Shown in pieces: positions 12,901 through 21,850 of a stretch of 64,000 bases of DNA (within the stretch, counting starts at the first letter, position 1; every line of letters begins with the position of its first letter). The stretch is taken from contig CM018031.1 in NCBI GenBank assembly GCA_008638375.1, positions 7,216,062 to 7,280,061 of the forward strand. The letters are read 5' to 3'. The notes below the pieces were generated by a model. That model made no database searches. It saw nothing but the letters and a program-made list of their open reading frames with translations, and had not been told where the DNA came from. Both the position numbers and the translations under genes were made by a program. The DNA comes from Nyssa sinensis. Lineage: Eukaryota > Streptophyta > Magnoliopsida > Cornales > Nyssaceae.

Positions 12901-15900
12901 CATTGAAGATTAACAATAACAAAAACAAATGCGCAGTGGTAGCTAAATTTCAAAACATTACAAAATAACAAGAAAGCAGTAAATCCTATAACGGTTATTA
13001 CAACATTTAAAATGGAAATAAACAAATAAGTGAACCTTTGTGACCATTAAATACTAAATTCAAAAAAAAAAAACTAATATAAACAAATAAGATCTAAATC
13101 AAGCTTAGTATATTTTACTATAAGAAATGAAACTAAGATTGTTTTTCTTATATTAACTTTATTTATAGTTAATGATTACAAGCAAAAGCTTCAAAAGTGT
13201 CAAGATTATTTGTATCATCTAAAAGCCATAGAAAGGGAGATAAGACAAAAGCTAAGGGAGAAACATGTAATTTCAAAAAACCCAGGGGAGATCACAACCA
13301 GTTTTAAAAACCTCAAAGGAGTATTTATAAATTATACAATGCATACAAATTAGAATAAGCGTCGCGATCCAAGAAAAACATCGTATTTATCGGCGGAATG
13401 AATGGGATGATAGTATTGATGTTACTGAGATACACCACATCGCCACTGGTGTCTCATGCTACAATCTTTTATATTGGGAAGTGGGCTGCTTAACATTATT
13501 AATAAAATTTGAATCAATTAGATAAGGAAAATAGGAAATCTTCTTCCCCATAATTTCCATTAATGTTTATATATAAAGCCCATTAGGGTCTTGTGATGAT
13601 GTTCAAGAAGTCTCATTAAAAGCTCCTACTATTATTTTTCTACATAGTATTGAAGAAGGTCAATTGAACTTTAGCACAAAGTTCTAGTGTCCAGCTAAAG
13701 CTCCTTTTTCACTATTTCTCTTTTTTTAAAAAATAAAATAAAATCTTCAATCCCTTCTTAATATATGGGATCCTCTCATTGCTTGTGATGCCTTCCAATG
13801 CTGCTAATTGAGATGATTATCATTATTTTTCTCACATATTCAGCTTGTGGACGAAGAATGAGTAAAATAAAATGCTTGGGGAATTTGATTAAAAGCCCAA
13901 TCTCATTAGCTTAGTGACACTCCATCTCAGCACAAAGAGGAGTTGGCAATTCTCATGGCCCATTATAGACTTTTCCAGGATTAGAGATCTTCATCTAGCA
14001 GACCAACCTTCAACAAAATTAGGCAGAGTAAGCATCATAAGAAGGTAAAACCAGAGAGATCTTTTCAGATCTCCAAGAATTTAAAGGGGAATCTAGGATA
14101 ATATAACTGGTAGTATTATTTTGATGTGAATGAAATACACTGAATCATTATTAATGTCTTAGATCCCTTTTTCTTTCTTTTCTTTTTTAAAATGAAAGGC
14201 CTGTATTAGATCACAACATATTAGATAGGAAAGTGAACTATTTGAGATTATTACAAAATTGGAATCAATTGATTAGAGTAGCAAGGAAACTTCAGGAGCC
14301 TTTTCTTTTTTTGCATGTTTATTTTCATTGTAACCTCGATAAAAGCGACCAAATAAGAAACAAAGAGAACGTCAAATACTCATATAACTTATTCACAGAA
14401 TCAATGCACTTAATATTCAAACAAACTGAGCATCAAATGAAACTTCAAAAGTTAAAATTGTAAAAGAACAGGAAGATACCAGTAACAGGAGAAATCTTAC
14501 AAATATTGATAAAAATAAAAAATTTACCTTCTACAGGCTTAGTTTTACGAGCATATAACAGCTCCTCATAGACCCCTAAGTACATCTCATCTAATGAATC
14601 TCCTTTCCTCCCCCGGCCATGGACCACAGATTCCAGGCCCTGAAGCAGAGAAAATGGGGAATTAACTTAGCACATAGCTTGAGCAACAAGAAAGAGGACA
14701 TAATACAAGTTAGATGACCAGGTTCATGCAAGACTTAGACGTCTACCATGCAAATTGAATCAATATCTAACTATTGTAAGTTTGAAAAAAAAAAAAAAAA
14801 AGGCTTCACTATTAAAACATTACAGTCAGGGTACAGAAAAAAAAAGATTATAATCAGGGTTTGAAGACTTGGCTCGAAAGTCAATGTGATATATAGGCAA
14901 GTTGGGATGTACTCGAATTCATTAAAACAAATGCCTAATTATAGTGACTAGTCACCATCATCATATTGTAATTTTGTCACAACTCAAAGTTTTCTACTAT
15001 TGTTTATCATTTCTTTTCTTTTCTCTTTTTTATTTTTCCATTTTTTCCTTGATAGAATCTTCTGTTATGTGTTACTTATGTAGACTATCCCAAGGAGTGC
15101 TACCCAATCAGTAGTGCAAAATGTACACTTTCAAATGGAATATTTGGTCCAAAGCAAATGGTAATGCAAACTTCAGAACTGGTAATCAAGGAGAGATGAA
15201 GGTGTTGTTTAGGCTATGAACACTTCAACTTTGGCAGCCCATTGAAATGAAACAATTCAATTGAGCTCAAATAACTTTGGCAATGAGTCTTTGTTTCCAA
15301 CAATGATTGAAGTCTTCAACCTATAATGTGTAGAATTGTCAAGTAGAATTCCATTACTATGATGAGTTTTAGAGGTCATTTCTACCCTCCTTGAGGGGGC
15401 CTAGGTCTGTCTCCCGTTTACCCTTCTTAGCATCCTGTACAAGCAGAACTACACTAGGTAATGGCCTTTTTCTTCTCCTGCTCTTTTCCTTCTTTCTTTT
15501 TTCCCCTTTCTACTATGAAGAATTTGTCATCCTTTTGAGTCTCGTCTTTTCATTCTATGTTAATAATATTGAGTTGTTTTCTATCAACAACAACAGAAAG
15601 TTAAATAAATAAATAACAAAAATGAAAAAGGATGGAGCTAAGGGAAGTGCTATAGCCAGTGTAGACCACCTACTTCGAGACTTTTGACTCATTATCCTAG
15701 ACTCTTAACTCTGTAAGATTAGATTTATTTTATAGCATTTTGTTGATGGCCCTAATTTTGAGGCAATACTCAAATGCCATTGGTAATAATATGAATTATA
15801 TGAAACAATCAATTCTCAATCCCTTGAAAGACTAATGATTGAGATAATGAAATATTTAGAAATGGAAAATTCAAATGTGGTAGAATGCATCTATGAGGTT

Positions 15901-16971
15901 GATTCCAGCTAAAATTTTGGAATCAAAGTTGAACACAACGAGATTTCTATGTATCAAAGAAGAAAATTTGGGTAAGAAGAACCCTTATCAAGCATCAGTT
16001 AGGGGGTTAAATGGTTGCTCATTTCCAGATGAGATAACTATATTTTAGAACACAAGCTTAAAAAATGTAAAATCACTAGGCCATTTGGATTTTTTATACA
16101 CACAAATAAGGTAAAGCTAGTTTGTCATTTCATTTCATTTCTTTTCTTTTTCTAATAATGAAATTGTATTCATTGCACCCCAAGGAAGGGCACCCATTTA
16201 CGACCAGAGTTGTACAACTACAATCTCATTGTTTTTAAAAAAGAAACAAAATTATCTATAGACAAGGCTAAACTCCTTGAGATCCAAAAATAAAGAGTAC
16301 TCAACAGAACAGCCTTAACATTCCAAATGGGGGGCTCCAAACCTTCAAAGAATCTGAGGTTCCTTTCCTTCCAAATAATCCACCAAAGACACAAAGGAGC
16401 CATTCGCCACACCTCCATACAAGATCTTTACTCAGTTGATTATATGCACCAACAATGTAAAACAATAAGATAAGGCAAGCTCTTAAATAATATGGTTATG
16501 CAGTTCCTCCTACACGTGTATGCATGTCTATACATATGTGAAATCCTAACTGATTGACTCTGAAATCGCTGCAGTACAATATATAATAATTAAAGAACAA
16601 ATTTCAAAGAAATGAACCATAGATTATGAGAGGGGGAAGAACTTGCTTCGATTCTAGACATGCCATCTCCTAAGAAAGCACAAGCATTCTTCACATGGGC
16701 AATATAGTAAGTATCACACAAGCCACACTGGCTGCAGAAAATAAGCAATCTTTGAAAATTAGTACAATTTCTCAATTATTTGAAAACTGAAAATCAAGAA
16801 TAAAAATAAATTAGCCATCTCCAGCAGCGACTCAAATTTGAGTAAAAGCTTCACTTTAAAATTTAGCTTTGAACAGTGATTTGAGTATGTGAATAGTATT
16901 GCATAGATTTGGGTTTGAGTTGAGTTAAAATGGATTTAGTATGGTTTTGAATCCACTCTGGAGAGGATTTT

Positions 16972-17002
<31 letters not shown>

Positions 17003-17410
17003 GTGGTGGTTTTGATTCCAATTCATTTGAGTCTGAGTTTAGTTCACTGCTGGAGATGCCCTGCAAAAACAGACAAAAAAAATGGGTGTTTCAAGAAAGT
17101 AGTAGAGTATGAACCTGCAATGGTCTTTGGCAGGGTAGGTTCCACCAGGAGGAATGGGTTTGGATCGTTGTCTCCAGTCCTCTCTCAGCTTTACTGAATT
17201 TGAGTTCGACTTTGCATCTGTTAGCATCAATCCAACAACAAAGATGTTTCAAGCATAAGCATATACAGTCATATATATTTATATATATATATACAGAGAG
17301 AGAGAGAGACAGAGAGAGAATGTGTATCTCGAAGTACCTTTAGATGAAGATGAAGCGACGACAGATAACGAGAGAGGTAAGGAATAGAGCTTCGCAGTGA
17401 CAATGGCCAT
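710..17410 (-). CDS. HCAR: 7-hydroxymethyl chlorophyll a reductase, exons 1-13 (3' end outside window)
   Basis: Plastid iron-sulfur flavoprotein that reduces 7-hydroxymethyl chlorophyll a to chlorophyll a with ferredoxin, the last step of chlorophyll b to a conversion (family knowledge). Exons read on the minus strand: 17410-17338, 17217-17115, 16731-16647, 14639-14528, 12412-12328, 12198-12157, 11994-11916, 11436-11385, 11279-11217, 10739-10642, 6567-6532, 6450-6389, 737-710. They total 918 nt (306 codons), every phase closes, and the introns are GT-AG apart from one apparent GC-AG. The start at 17410 opens a Ser/Leu-rich plastid transit-like segment (MAIVTAKLYSLPLSLS). C58-x2-C61-x2-C64 (HCSQCGLCDTYY) fits a 4Fe-4S ligand motif. 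Other family landmarks are RFTPRPVLAR, KRLLFCGVGCQVQALRS, NGTREGLDKFLKAAS and VDVIAPSCYSCFDYTNALA. The Arabidopsis protein is about 460 aa, so roughly 150 C-terminal residues lie left of base 1. Identification is from remembered family sequence, not a search. Confidence 0.93.
901..938. repeat. (AT)n microsatellite, target of the copia insertion
   Basis: About 19 AT dinucleotides directly precede the left LTR. The 5-bp target duplication TATAT (934-938 and 6092-6096) lies in this AT-rich site. Confidence 0.85.
939..1286 (-). repeat. 3' LTR of the copia element
   Basis: 348 bp with TG...CA ends. It contains three tandem copies of an AAGGAAACAATTGTGGGCTA-like motif and two copies of the short palindrome GGACAGCAAAGCTGTCC (the second diverged at its end). 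It matches 5744-6091 along its whole length. Confidence 0.95.
1294..5458 (-). pseudogene. Copia gag-pol polyprotein, frame broken in RNase H
   Basis: The open frame starts at ATG 5458 and runs 1255 codons to 1691. It has an N-terminal gag, two CCHC zinc knuckles near residues 239-252 and 257-270 (CFCCKEYGHIAAHC, CSYCKKKGHIITAC), a protease DSGA near 345, a GAG-pre-integrase motif (WHRRLGHPN), an integrase core with SDVWGP and QQNGVAERKN, and an RT with MDVKNAFLHGDL and LLVYVDDIVITGS. RNase H then starts (AAYSDADWA), but a 36-bp copy of nearby sequence (1740-1775) is inserted and the frame is lost. The rest of RNase H ([34 protein letters not shown]) continues in another frame to a stop at 1296-1294 that overlaps the polypurine tract. 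The break makes the copy probably non-autonomous. Confidence 0.93.
5459..5743 (-). other. Copia untranslated leader with primer binding site
   Basis: This lies between the 5' LTR and the gag ATG. The complement at 5743-5731 reads TGGTATCAGAGCT, the usual initiator Met tRNA primer site of plant copia elements. No other gene is supported here. Confidence 0.85.
5744..6091 (-). repeat. 5' LTR of the copia element
   Basis: 348 bp, identical by eye to 939-1286. As the 5' LTR in minus orientation it would carry the element's promoter. The primer binding site starts immediately inside it at 5743. Confidence 0.95.
6165..6300. other. Locally GC-rich GGGGATGG-type patch
   Basis: In an otherwise AT-rich intron this stretch repeats GGGGA/GGGATGG-like words and ends with a CCCCGTTGCCATCCCTA-like segment. 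Such words are common at ends of plant non-autonomous DNA transposons, but I see no matching second terminus or target duplication. Unassigned. Confidence 0.3.
6996..7677 (-). mobile_element. hAT-type MITE, copy 1
   Basis: 682 bp with terminal inverted repeats CAAGGATCAAA...TTTGATCCTTG, flanked by a perfect 8-bp target duplication AGTTAGGC (6988-6995 and 7678-7685). The 8-bp duplication is the hAT superfamily hallmark. The ends are crowded with GGAAACG and GTTTCC words. There is no transposase reading frame, so it is non-autonomous. It is inverted relative to the copy at 8350-9037 in the same HCAR intron; strand is arbitrary and set by comparison with that copy. Confidence 0.92.
8350..9037 (+). 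mobile_element. hAT-type MITE, copy 2
   Basis: 688 bp with the same terminal inverted repeats, flanked by a perfect 8-bp duplication AACCTCGG (8342-8349 and 9038-9045). Its reverse complement follows copy 1 nearly base for base over the whole length. Short open frames inside it are chance frames in repeat sequence. Confidence 0.93.
9592..9632. repeat. C13-A13-(AC)n compound microsatellite
   Basis: A run of 13 C (9592-9604) is followed by 13 A and a short AC repeat, inside the 4-kb HCAR intron between exons 10 and 11. Confidence 0.85.
9684..9787. repeat. Small insertion flanked by 12-bp direct repeat
   Basis: GTTAAATGGTCT occurs at 9684-9695 and again at 9776-9787, bracketing 80 bp. The pattern looks like a target duplication around a short, unrecognised insertion. 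Confidence 0.35.
10025..10115 (-). mobile_element. 3' tail of an RTE-type LINE
   Basis: The AACAAAGTCTTATCCCAACT and TTTGGGGTCGACTAC words match the dispersed 3' end of plant RTE-clade LINEs in antisense (from memory). Only the tail is left. Related pieces are at 52405-53450 and 60285-60640. Confidence 0.5.
16120..16425 (-). mobile_element. 5'-truncated L1-type LINE fragment in HCAR intron
   Basis: The minus strand at 16418-16218 reads MEVWRMAPLCLWWIIWKERN and continues with the arrangement typical of the C-terminus of plant L1-like ORF2 beyond the RT, ending before a 3' untranslated piece at 16120-16217. It lies between HCAR exons 4 and 3. It shares this 3' end with the fragment at 45701-47305. 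Confidence 0.75.
16968..17003. repeat. T14-G22 compound homopolymer
   Basis: 14 T followed by 22 G (16982-17003) inside the HCAR intron between exons 3 and 2. The G run could fold as a G-quadruplex. Length may be uncertain in the assembly. Confidence 0.9.
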
Positions 17411-17444
17411 GGCAAGAACTAGAGTGTGGCAAGAACTAGAGTGT
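17411..17444 (-). promoter_or_regulatory. 17-bp tandem duplication immediately 5' of the HCAR start codon
   Basis: GGCAAGAACTAGAGTGT occurs twice in direct succession (17411-17427 and 17428-17444), directly upstream of the ATG at 17410-17408 and so probably in the 5' untranslated region. No obvious TATA box can be fixed further upstream. Confidence 0.6.
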
Positions 17445-18059
17445 ATCCAGAATTGTTGTGCGCCACAAATAAATATATCAATAACAATAAATCGAGTGGC
17501 AAAACCAACCACGACGTCGTTTGGATATAATTAAGTGTGCAATGTCGCCTCGAGTTGGCCTCACTTAATGAGCATGCATCTCCATTACTTCCAAGAATTA
17601 TTTTTCAAAGAAAATCAATAAATTTTTAATTTTAAATAACCAAGAAGATGACACCAGATAGTTTTAACACTTGAGTTTTCTAAAAAATCAAAATCAAAAT
17701 TTAATTTAATTTTTTTTTGGAATTATAACTTTTTAAAAATTAAAAAGTTTTACAATTTTTACTGAATAGATTGTAAAAGTTTACTTTCTTATTGGAATAA
17801 AATTTTATAATATTGAAGTTTTTTTTTTAAATTTCCTACAATATACATCTTATTTGATAGATCTCGATTTTAGAATTTAAATATATATTTGACTAAAATT
17901 TGATCTATATTTTACAAGTTATTAAATTTTAAAGTTCGTAAAATTTTTTTGAAAAAATATTCTATCTTCACGGTAATTCAGTTAGAGGATGAGTATTTTA
18001 ATCACCAAATAGTTTTTAGGACTTGTAGAGTTGATATGTTTGGATGCGAACCTAGTTAT
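17445..18059. other. HCAR 5' flank, AT-rich, no gene seen
   Basis: Presumed promoter side of HCAR. After about 17580 the sequence becomes strongly AT-rich. I find no reading frame with family resemblance and no clear promoter element. Confidence 0.5.
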
Positions 18060-18390
18060 AGATTTCATTCTTTTTGTGCATTCTTGCCGAAAAACCCTAT
18101 TTTTAAAGATAGAAAACCACCAATTTGGCTATAAAACTATAACTGGTAATCAAATTCTATTGAAACTAATAAATAAATAAGAAAACCAAAAAATTAAAAT
18201 TGGGACAAATTGAAATGCAGTTATAATTTTCATTCTATTTGTGCATTTCAACCAAACAACCCTATTTATAAAGACAGAGCTACCACCAATTTGATTAGAA
18301 AACTATAGCGAGTAATCAAATTCTATTGAAACTAATAAATATTTTAAAAACTGAAAAATTAAAATTGGGGCAAATTGATGTGAGCAATGT
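18060..18390. repeat. Diverged tandem duplication, period about 166 bp
   Basis: AATCAAATTCTATTGAAACT and its surroundings occur at 18148 and 18314. The flanking ATTTGTGCATT...CCCTATTT words and the AAAAATTAAAATTGGG-like ends also repeat in register, so this is a two-copy tandem repeat with point differences. Confidence 0.75.
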
Positions 18391-19589
18391 TAGATGTTTC
18401 TAATTTTTGTATCATAACTTGCATCTCAAATGATGTGATAATAGATTATTGGCGAAATATTTATAATGTATTTAACCCATCACTAATAGTTAAATGTCAC
18501 ATTATTTGGGATACAAAATTTGATACTAAAATTTAGAACAGACTATTACTCAATTGAAACTAGATAGAAAATGAAGAAATTTGTGGGAAATACAAGAAGA
18601 TTTCCTTATGCAAAGTAATTGAAGAATTACCGCTATCCTAAAATGTCAAAAACCTATAATTAAAGGCCTAAACAGTCGCATTTGGTCAAATCCACCTTCA
18701 ATCACAGTGGAACAATGAGTTTAATCTGTTGGCCGTTTGGGTTCAAAAATAAAAAGTTTTGGATATGCTTGCGTTAAAGTGACCAGTTTCAAAATGTTCT
18801 TCTTCCCCCACTTGATCTACATGGCTTTGACATGTAATCAACCGATGCTTTTAAGATTTTTATTTTTGGGGTAAAGTAAATAGGGAGAAAAAAAATGGTG
18901 TGGAAAGTTGTTTGTTGACATGGACATGAATCTGGTACTTCTTCAATTTATAATGATCTATGGAAGTTGGGTGACTATTAAAAAGAAAGAGAAGCCAACA
19001 ACTTTAAAACTAGACTAGCGATTGATTAGCATGTTGAAGACAGAATGCCTCTCTAAATCTTCAGCCCTTCATTAGGCTGCACAATCCAAATTTGTAAAAT
19101 CAGAAACAGAAACAAACCTTGTAAAATAAATTTGTAGAATCACATCAAAGCACATTAAAAACAATGCCATAATATCAAGCAGATTTCATATAACAGCCTG
19201 GAAGAGCTATAAAAATGCAATTGAACTGTTTTTGTTCATCCTTGATGGAGGGGAGAGAACTGTTTCAGCTGGCACCAAGGATGCTTTACCTGAAAATCAA
19301 CAATAAGAAAAGAAAAATTCAGGAAAATAAGGCAAACATTTCAAGGATTAGTTCTTCCAAAAATGAAATCTGATTAGTTAAAAGGATTAGAATCGTAGAT
19401 TCAGAGAAACTAACTTAAATATATTTCTACATTCCAGTCCCAAGGGATTAGCCTAGTTGCATGCAAGTCAAGAAATAATAAGAACCTTCTGAGTGTCAAG
19501 CCATGTGTTCGGAACCCCACAATAGCAATGATCCCCTTGGAGCAAACCCCTTATAGATTCCTACAGCCTTGCATAATCTGCAAATCAGG

Positions 19590-20170
19590 AGTCATATTTT
19601 GATTTCATTTGTTCATACAATTTTCTTTAGGCACATGCAAGATGTCCATGTTGATCTAGGACAGTTAGACTATTATTAGTTCTTCCCCCCTCCCCCTAAA
19701 GAAAAAAAATCCCATTCTTGGGTTACTTTGAAAGTCTAGTTTCAAGACTCCTACCAACTTGTATATTTTGCATACTAAATCTTCTATTTGGATTCTATTT
19801 ATTTTTACAAGTTTCTTTAGACATATGTGAGGTGTTTTCATCAGTCTGAGGGCAATTGGACCATTTTGCTTCTCGAGTTTCTAGATTTTTAAAAACTTAA
19901 GAGGAATTTTTAAACCATGAGTCCTATTTAGATTATGTTTGGTCTTACAAGTTTCTTTAGGCAAATGTGAGGAGTTTGTATTGGTTTGGTGACACTTGGA
20001 CCAATTTGCATCTCAAACCCCATAATTGGGTTAGTTTGAAGGTTAATATTCCTATGAACTCGCATAATTTTCAAACTAGAAGTCCTATTTGAATTCTGTT
20101 TATTCTTACAATTTTTTTAGTTAGATGTGAGGTATTCGTATTAGTTCATAACAGTTGCACTATCATTGGA
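19590..20170. repeat. Degenerate tandem repeat, four units of about 140-190 bp
   Basis: The motif TTACAAGTTTCTTTAGGCA followed by a TGTGAGGTGTT-like word recurs near 19621, 19811, 19951 and 20111. Each is followed by a TTGGACCATTTTG-like word and a CATAATTTTC-like word. Units are strongly diverged and no protein is encoded. Confidence 0.6.
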
Positions 20171-20267
20171 CCATTTTGTAAAGTTACATTAATAAAACAT
20201 TGCACAAAAACAATTTACTATGCTACGTCGCTTTGTTCCATTACCTGAAGCCTTCCAACTTCTGGTC

Positions 20268-21015
20268 TTAAGCTTGCGCGTGTGTGTTTAATTGAAATTG
20301 TTGAGTGAGTATCTTATCCTGAAAATATAAAAGTTAAGATAAATAAAACCATATGCAAAATTAAATACATGTAAGTATAAATTAAACATAAAAATTGAAT
20401 GACAATTCGTACATAAAGCTCCTTGGCAAGTGGACAAGACCAACCCTTACTTGGGTTGCACTGGTTGTAGTGGGTCTTGTGCCACATATGGACATATCTA
20501 GGCCCTTTTTCTAATATGTGCTCACATATCTCATCATCGGTAAGCAGTGTAAAGCCCTCTGGCATGGGTTGAGCGAGCATCTCTTCCTGAAAATATGCAA
20601 AATTAACCACAGCTATGTGTAAATTAAACATAAAAATCAAATGATGATCCTTACATAAAGCTCCTCTACAAGTGGACAAGACCAACCCTTGTCTGGGCTG
20701 TAGTGGGTCTTATGCCACGTACGGACATTTCCAAACCTCTTAGACAAAACACGTTCACATTTCTCATTATCAGGTGTTGATGGCCGAGGCCCTGGAGCAA
20801 GCATCTCATCCTGAAGATATGAAAGTTAATATAAATACAACCATATGCAAAATTAAACACACGAATGTATGACTTAAACATAAAAATTAAACGATGATGA
20901 TGATTCTTACATAAAGCTCTTTGGCAAGTGGAAAGTACCAACCCTTGGTTGGATTGTAGTGGGTATTGTGCCACACCTGCATCTGACTGATTGGTTCATC
21001 TGTCTCTAGATTTCG
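20268..21015 (-). CDS. Unknown small gene or pseudogene with three tandemly related exons
   Basis: Reading minus: exon A 21015-20911 (105 nt), exon B 20810-20655 (156 nt), exon C 20586-20413 (174 nt), short exon D 20318-20268 ending in TAA. A, B and C are all multiples of three with phase-0 junctions. Each ends in the same pattern (VWHNTHYNPTKGW, TWHKTHYSPDKGW, MWHKTHYNQCNPSKGW, then a segment ending ELY) just before a GT donor. B and C start after TTCAG as DEMLA and EEMLA. The introns (100, 68 and 94 bp) also resemble each other, so an exon-intron unit was tandemly copied. I do not recognise the family; the W-x-x-THY pattern faintly recalls plant En/Spm-linked transposase proteins. No convincing first exon or start codon was found. 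Confidence 0.45.
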
Positions 21016-21850
21016 CTGTTGCATTGAAAACGCAATATGAAATCAAATATAATTTATATATTATTTTACTCCATATAGAAGAGGGAATGAAGAAAAAGAA
21101 AATGCGACTCATGACTTGAAACCATTAACTTAATTTTACAAAGAAAACGCTTGAAGCCACTACAAAATAGACACTCTGGTTCAACTTCAGCACCAAACTT
21201 CCCAAACTTAAAACATCCCATCCACCTAGGCGTGGGACACTTTGAAGGTGGGTGATTTTAAGTAGAGCTAAAAGAAGGAGAAAGAAGACTTCAGAAAAGA
21301 CCAACCATCAAACAAGGAATGGACATAATCCCTTAGCTTGGGCATGTCCTTAACCACATCACTGTCAATACTTGTTCTCTTGATATCTATATTGCTAAAT
21401 CCACAAAACATGCATATTGTGTGTCATAATCGGAAAAGAAATTAAACTCTTAACATCCTTGCATAAACCAAAGAACAATTCTCAATTCAAGCCAAATTGG
21501 GATGAACATTTTCACTTTTTTCTGTGGGTCGCAATGGCAAATTTGTGACAGCAGAAATTCCGTTGCAAATAAACGCCAAATTGAGAGTTGCAAATAAATA
21601 TGTTATTGAGAAAAGCATTGCAAATGGGCTACTTAGTAACATTTTTTTTGGTGCCACTCTGGCTTTTTCGTCTCCTAAAGTCCCCCTTTTTTTTGTAATG
21701 GATATTAATAAAAATAATGTTCCCCCTACCATAAGCTTTCCTTCCCCTCCATTCCTTTCCATTTCCTTCCTTCCAAACACAATGTAAATGTTTAAAACTT
21801 TTTAACCAAGGCTTCAAAGAACGCTGCCAAATGGATTAGTTACAGAAGGT
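21016..21850. other. Spacer downstream of the resistance gene
   Basis: Separates exon A of the unknown gene from the stop codon of the NBS-LRR gene and would include the latter's 3' untranslated region. No repeat or coding frame with family features was seen. Confidence 0.5.

Noticed and set aside
13430..14300. Possible diverged duplicate pair within an HCAR intron
   Set aside because: Some words recur (TTGAATCAATTAGATA and TTGGAATCAATTGATTAG), but the similarity is too weak to define a repeat by eye.
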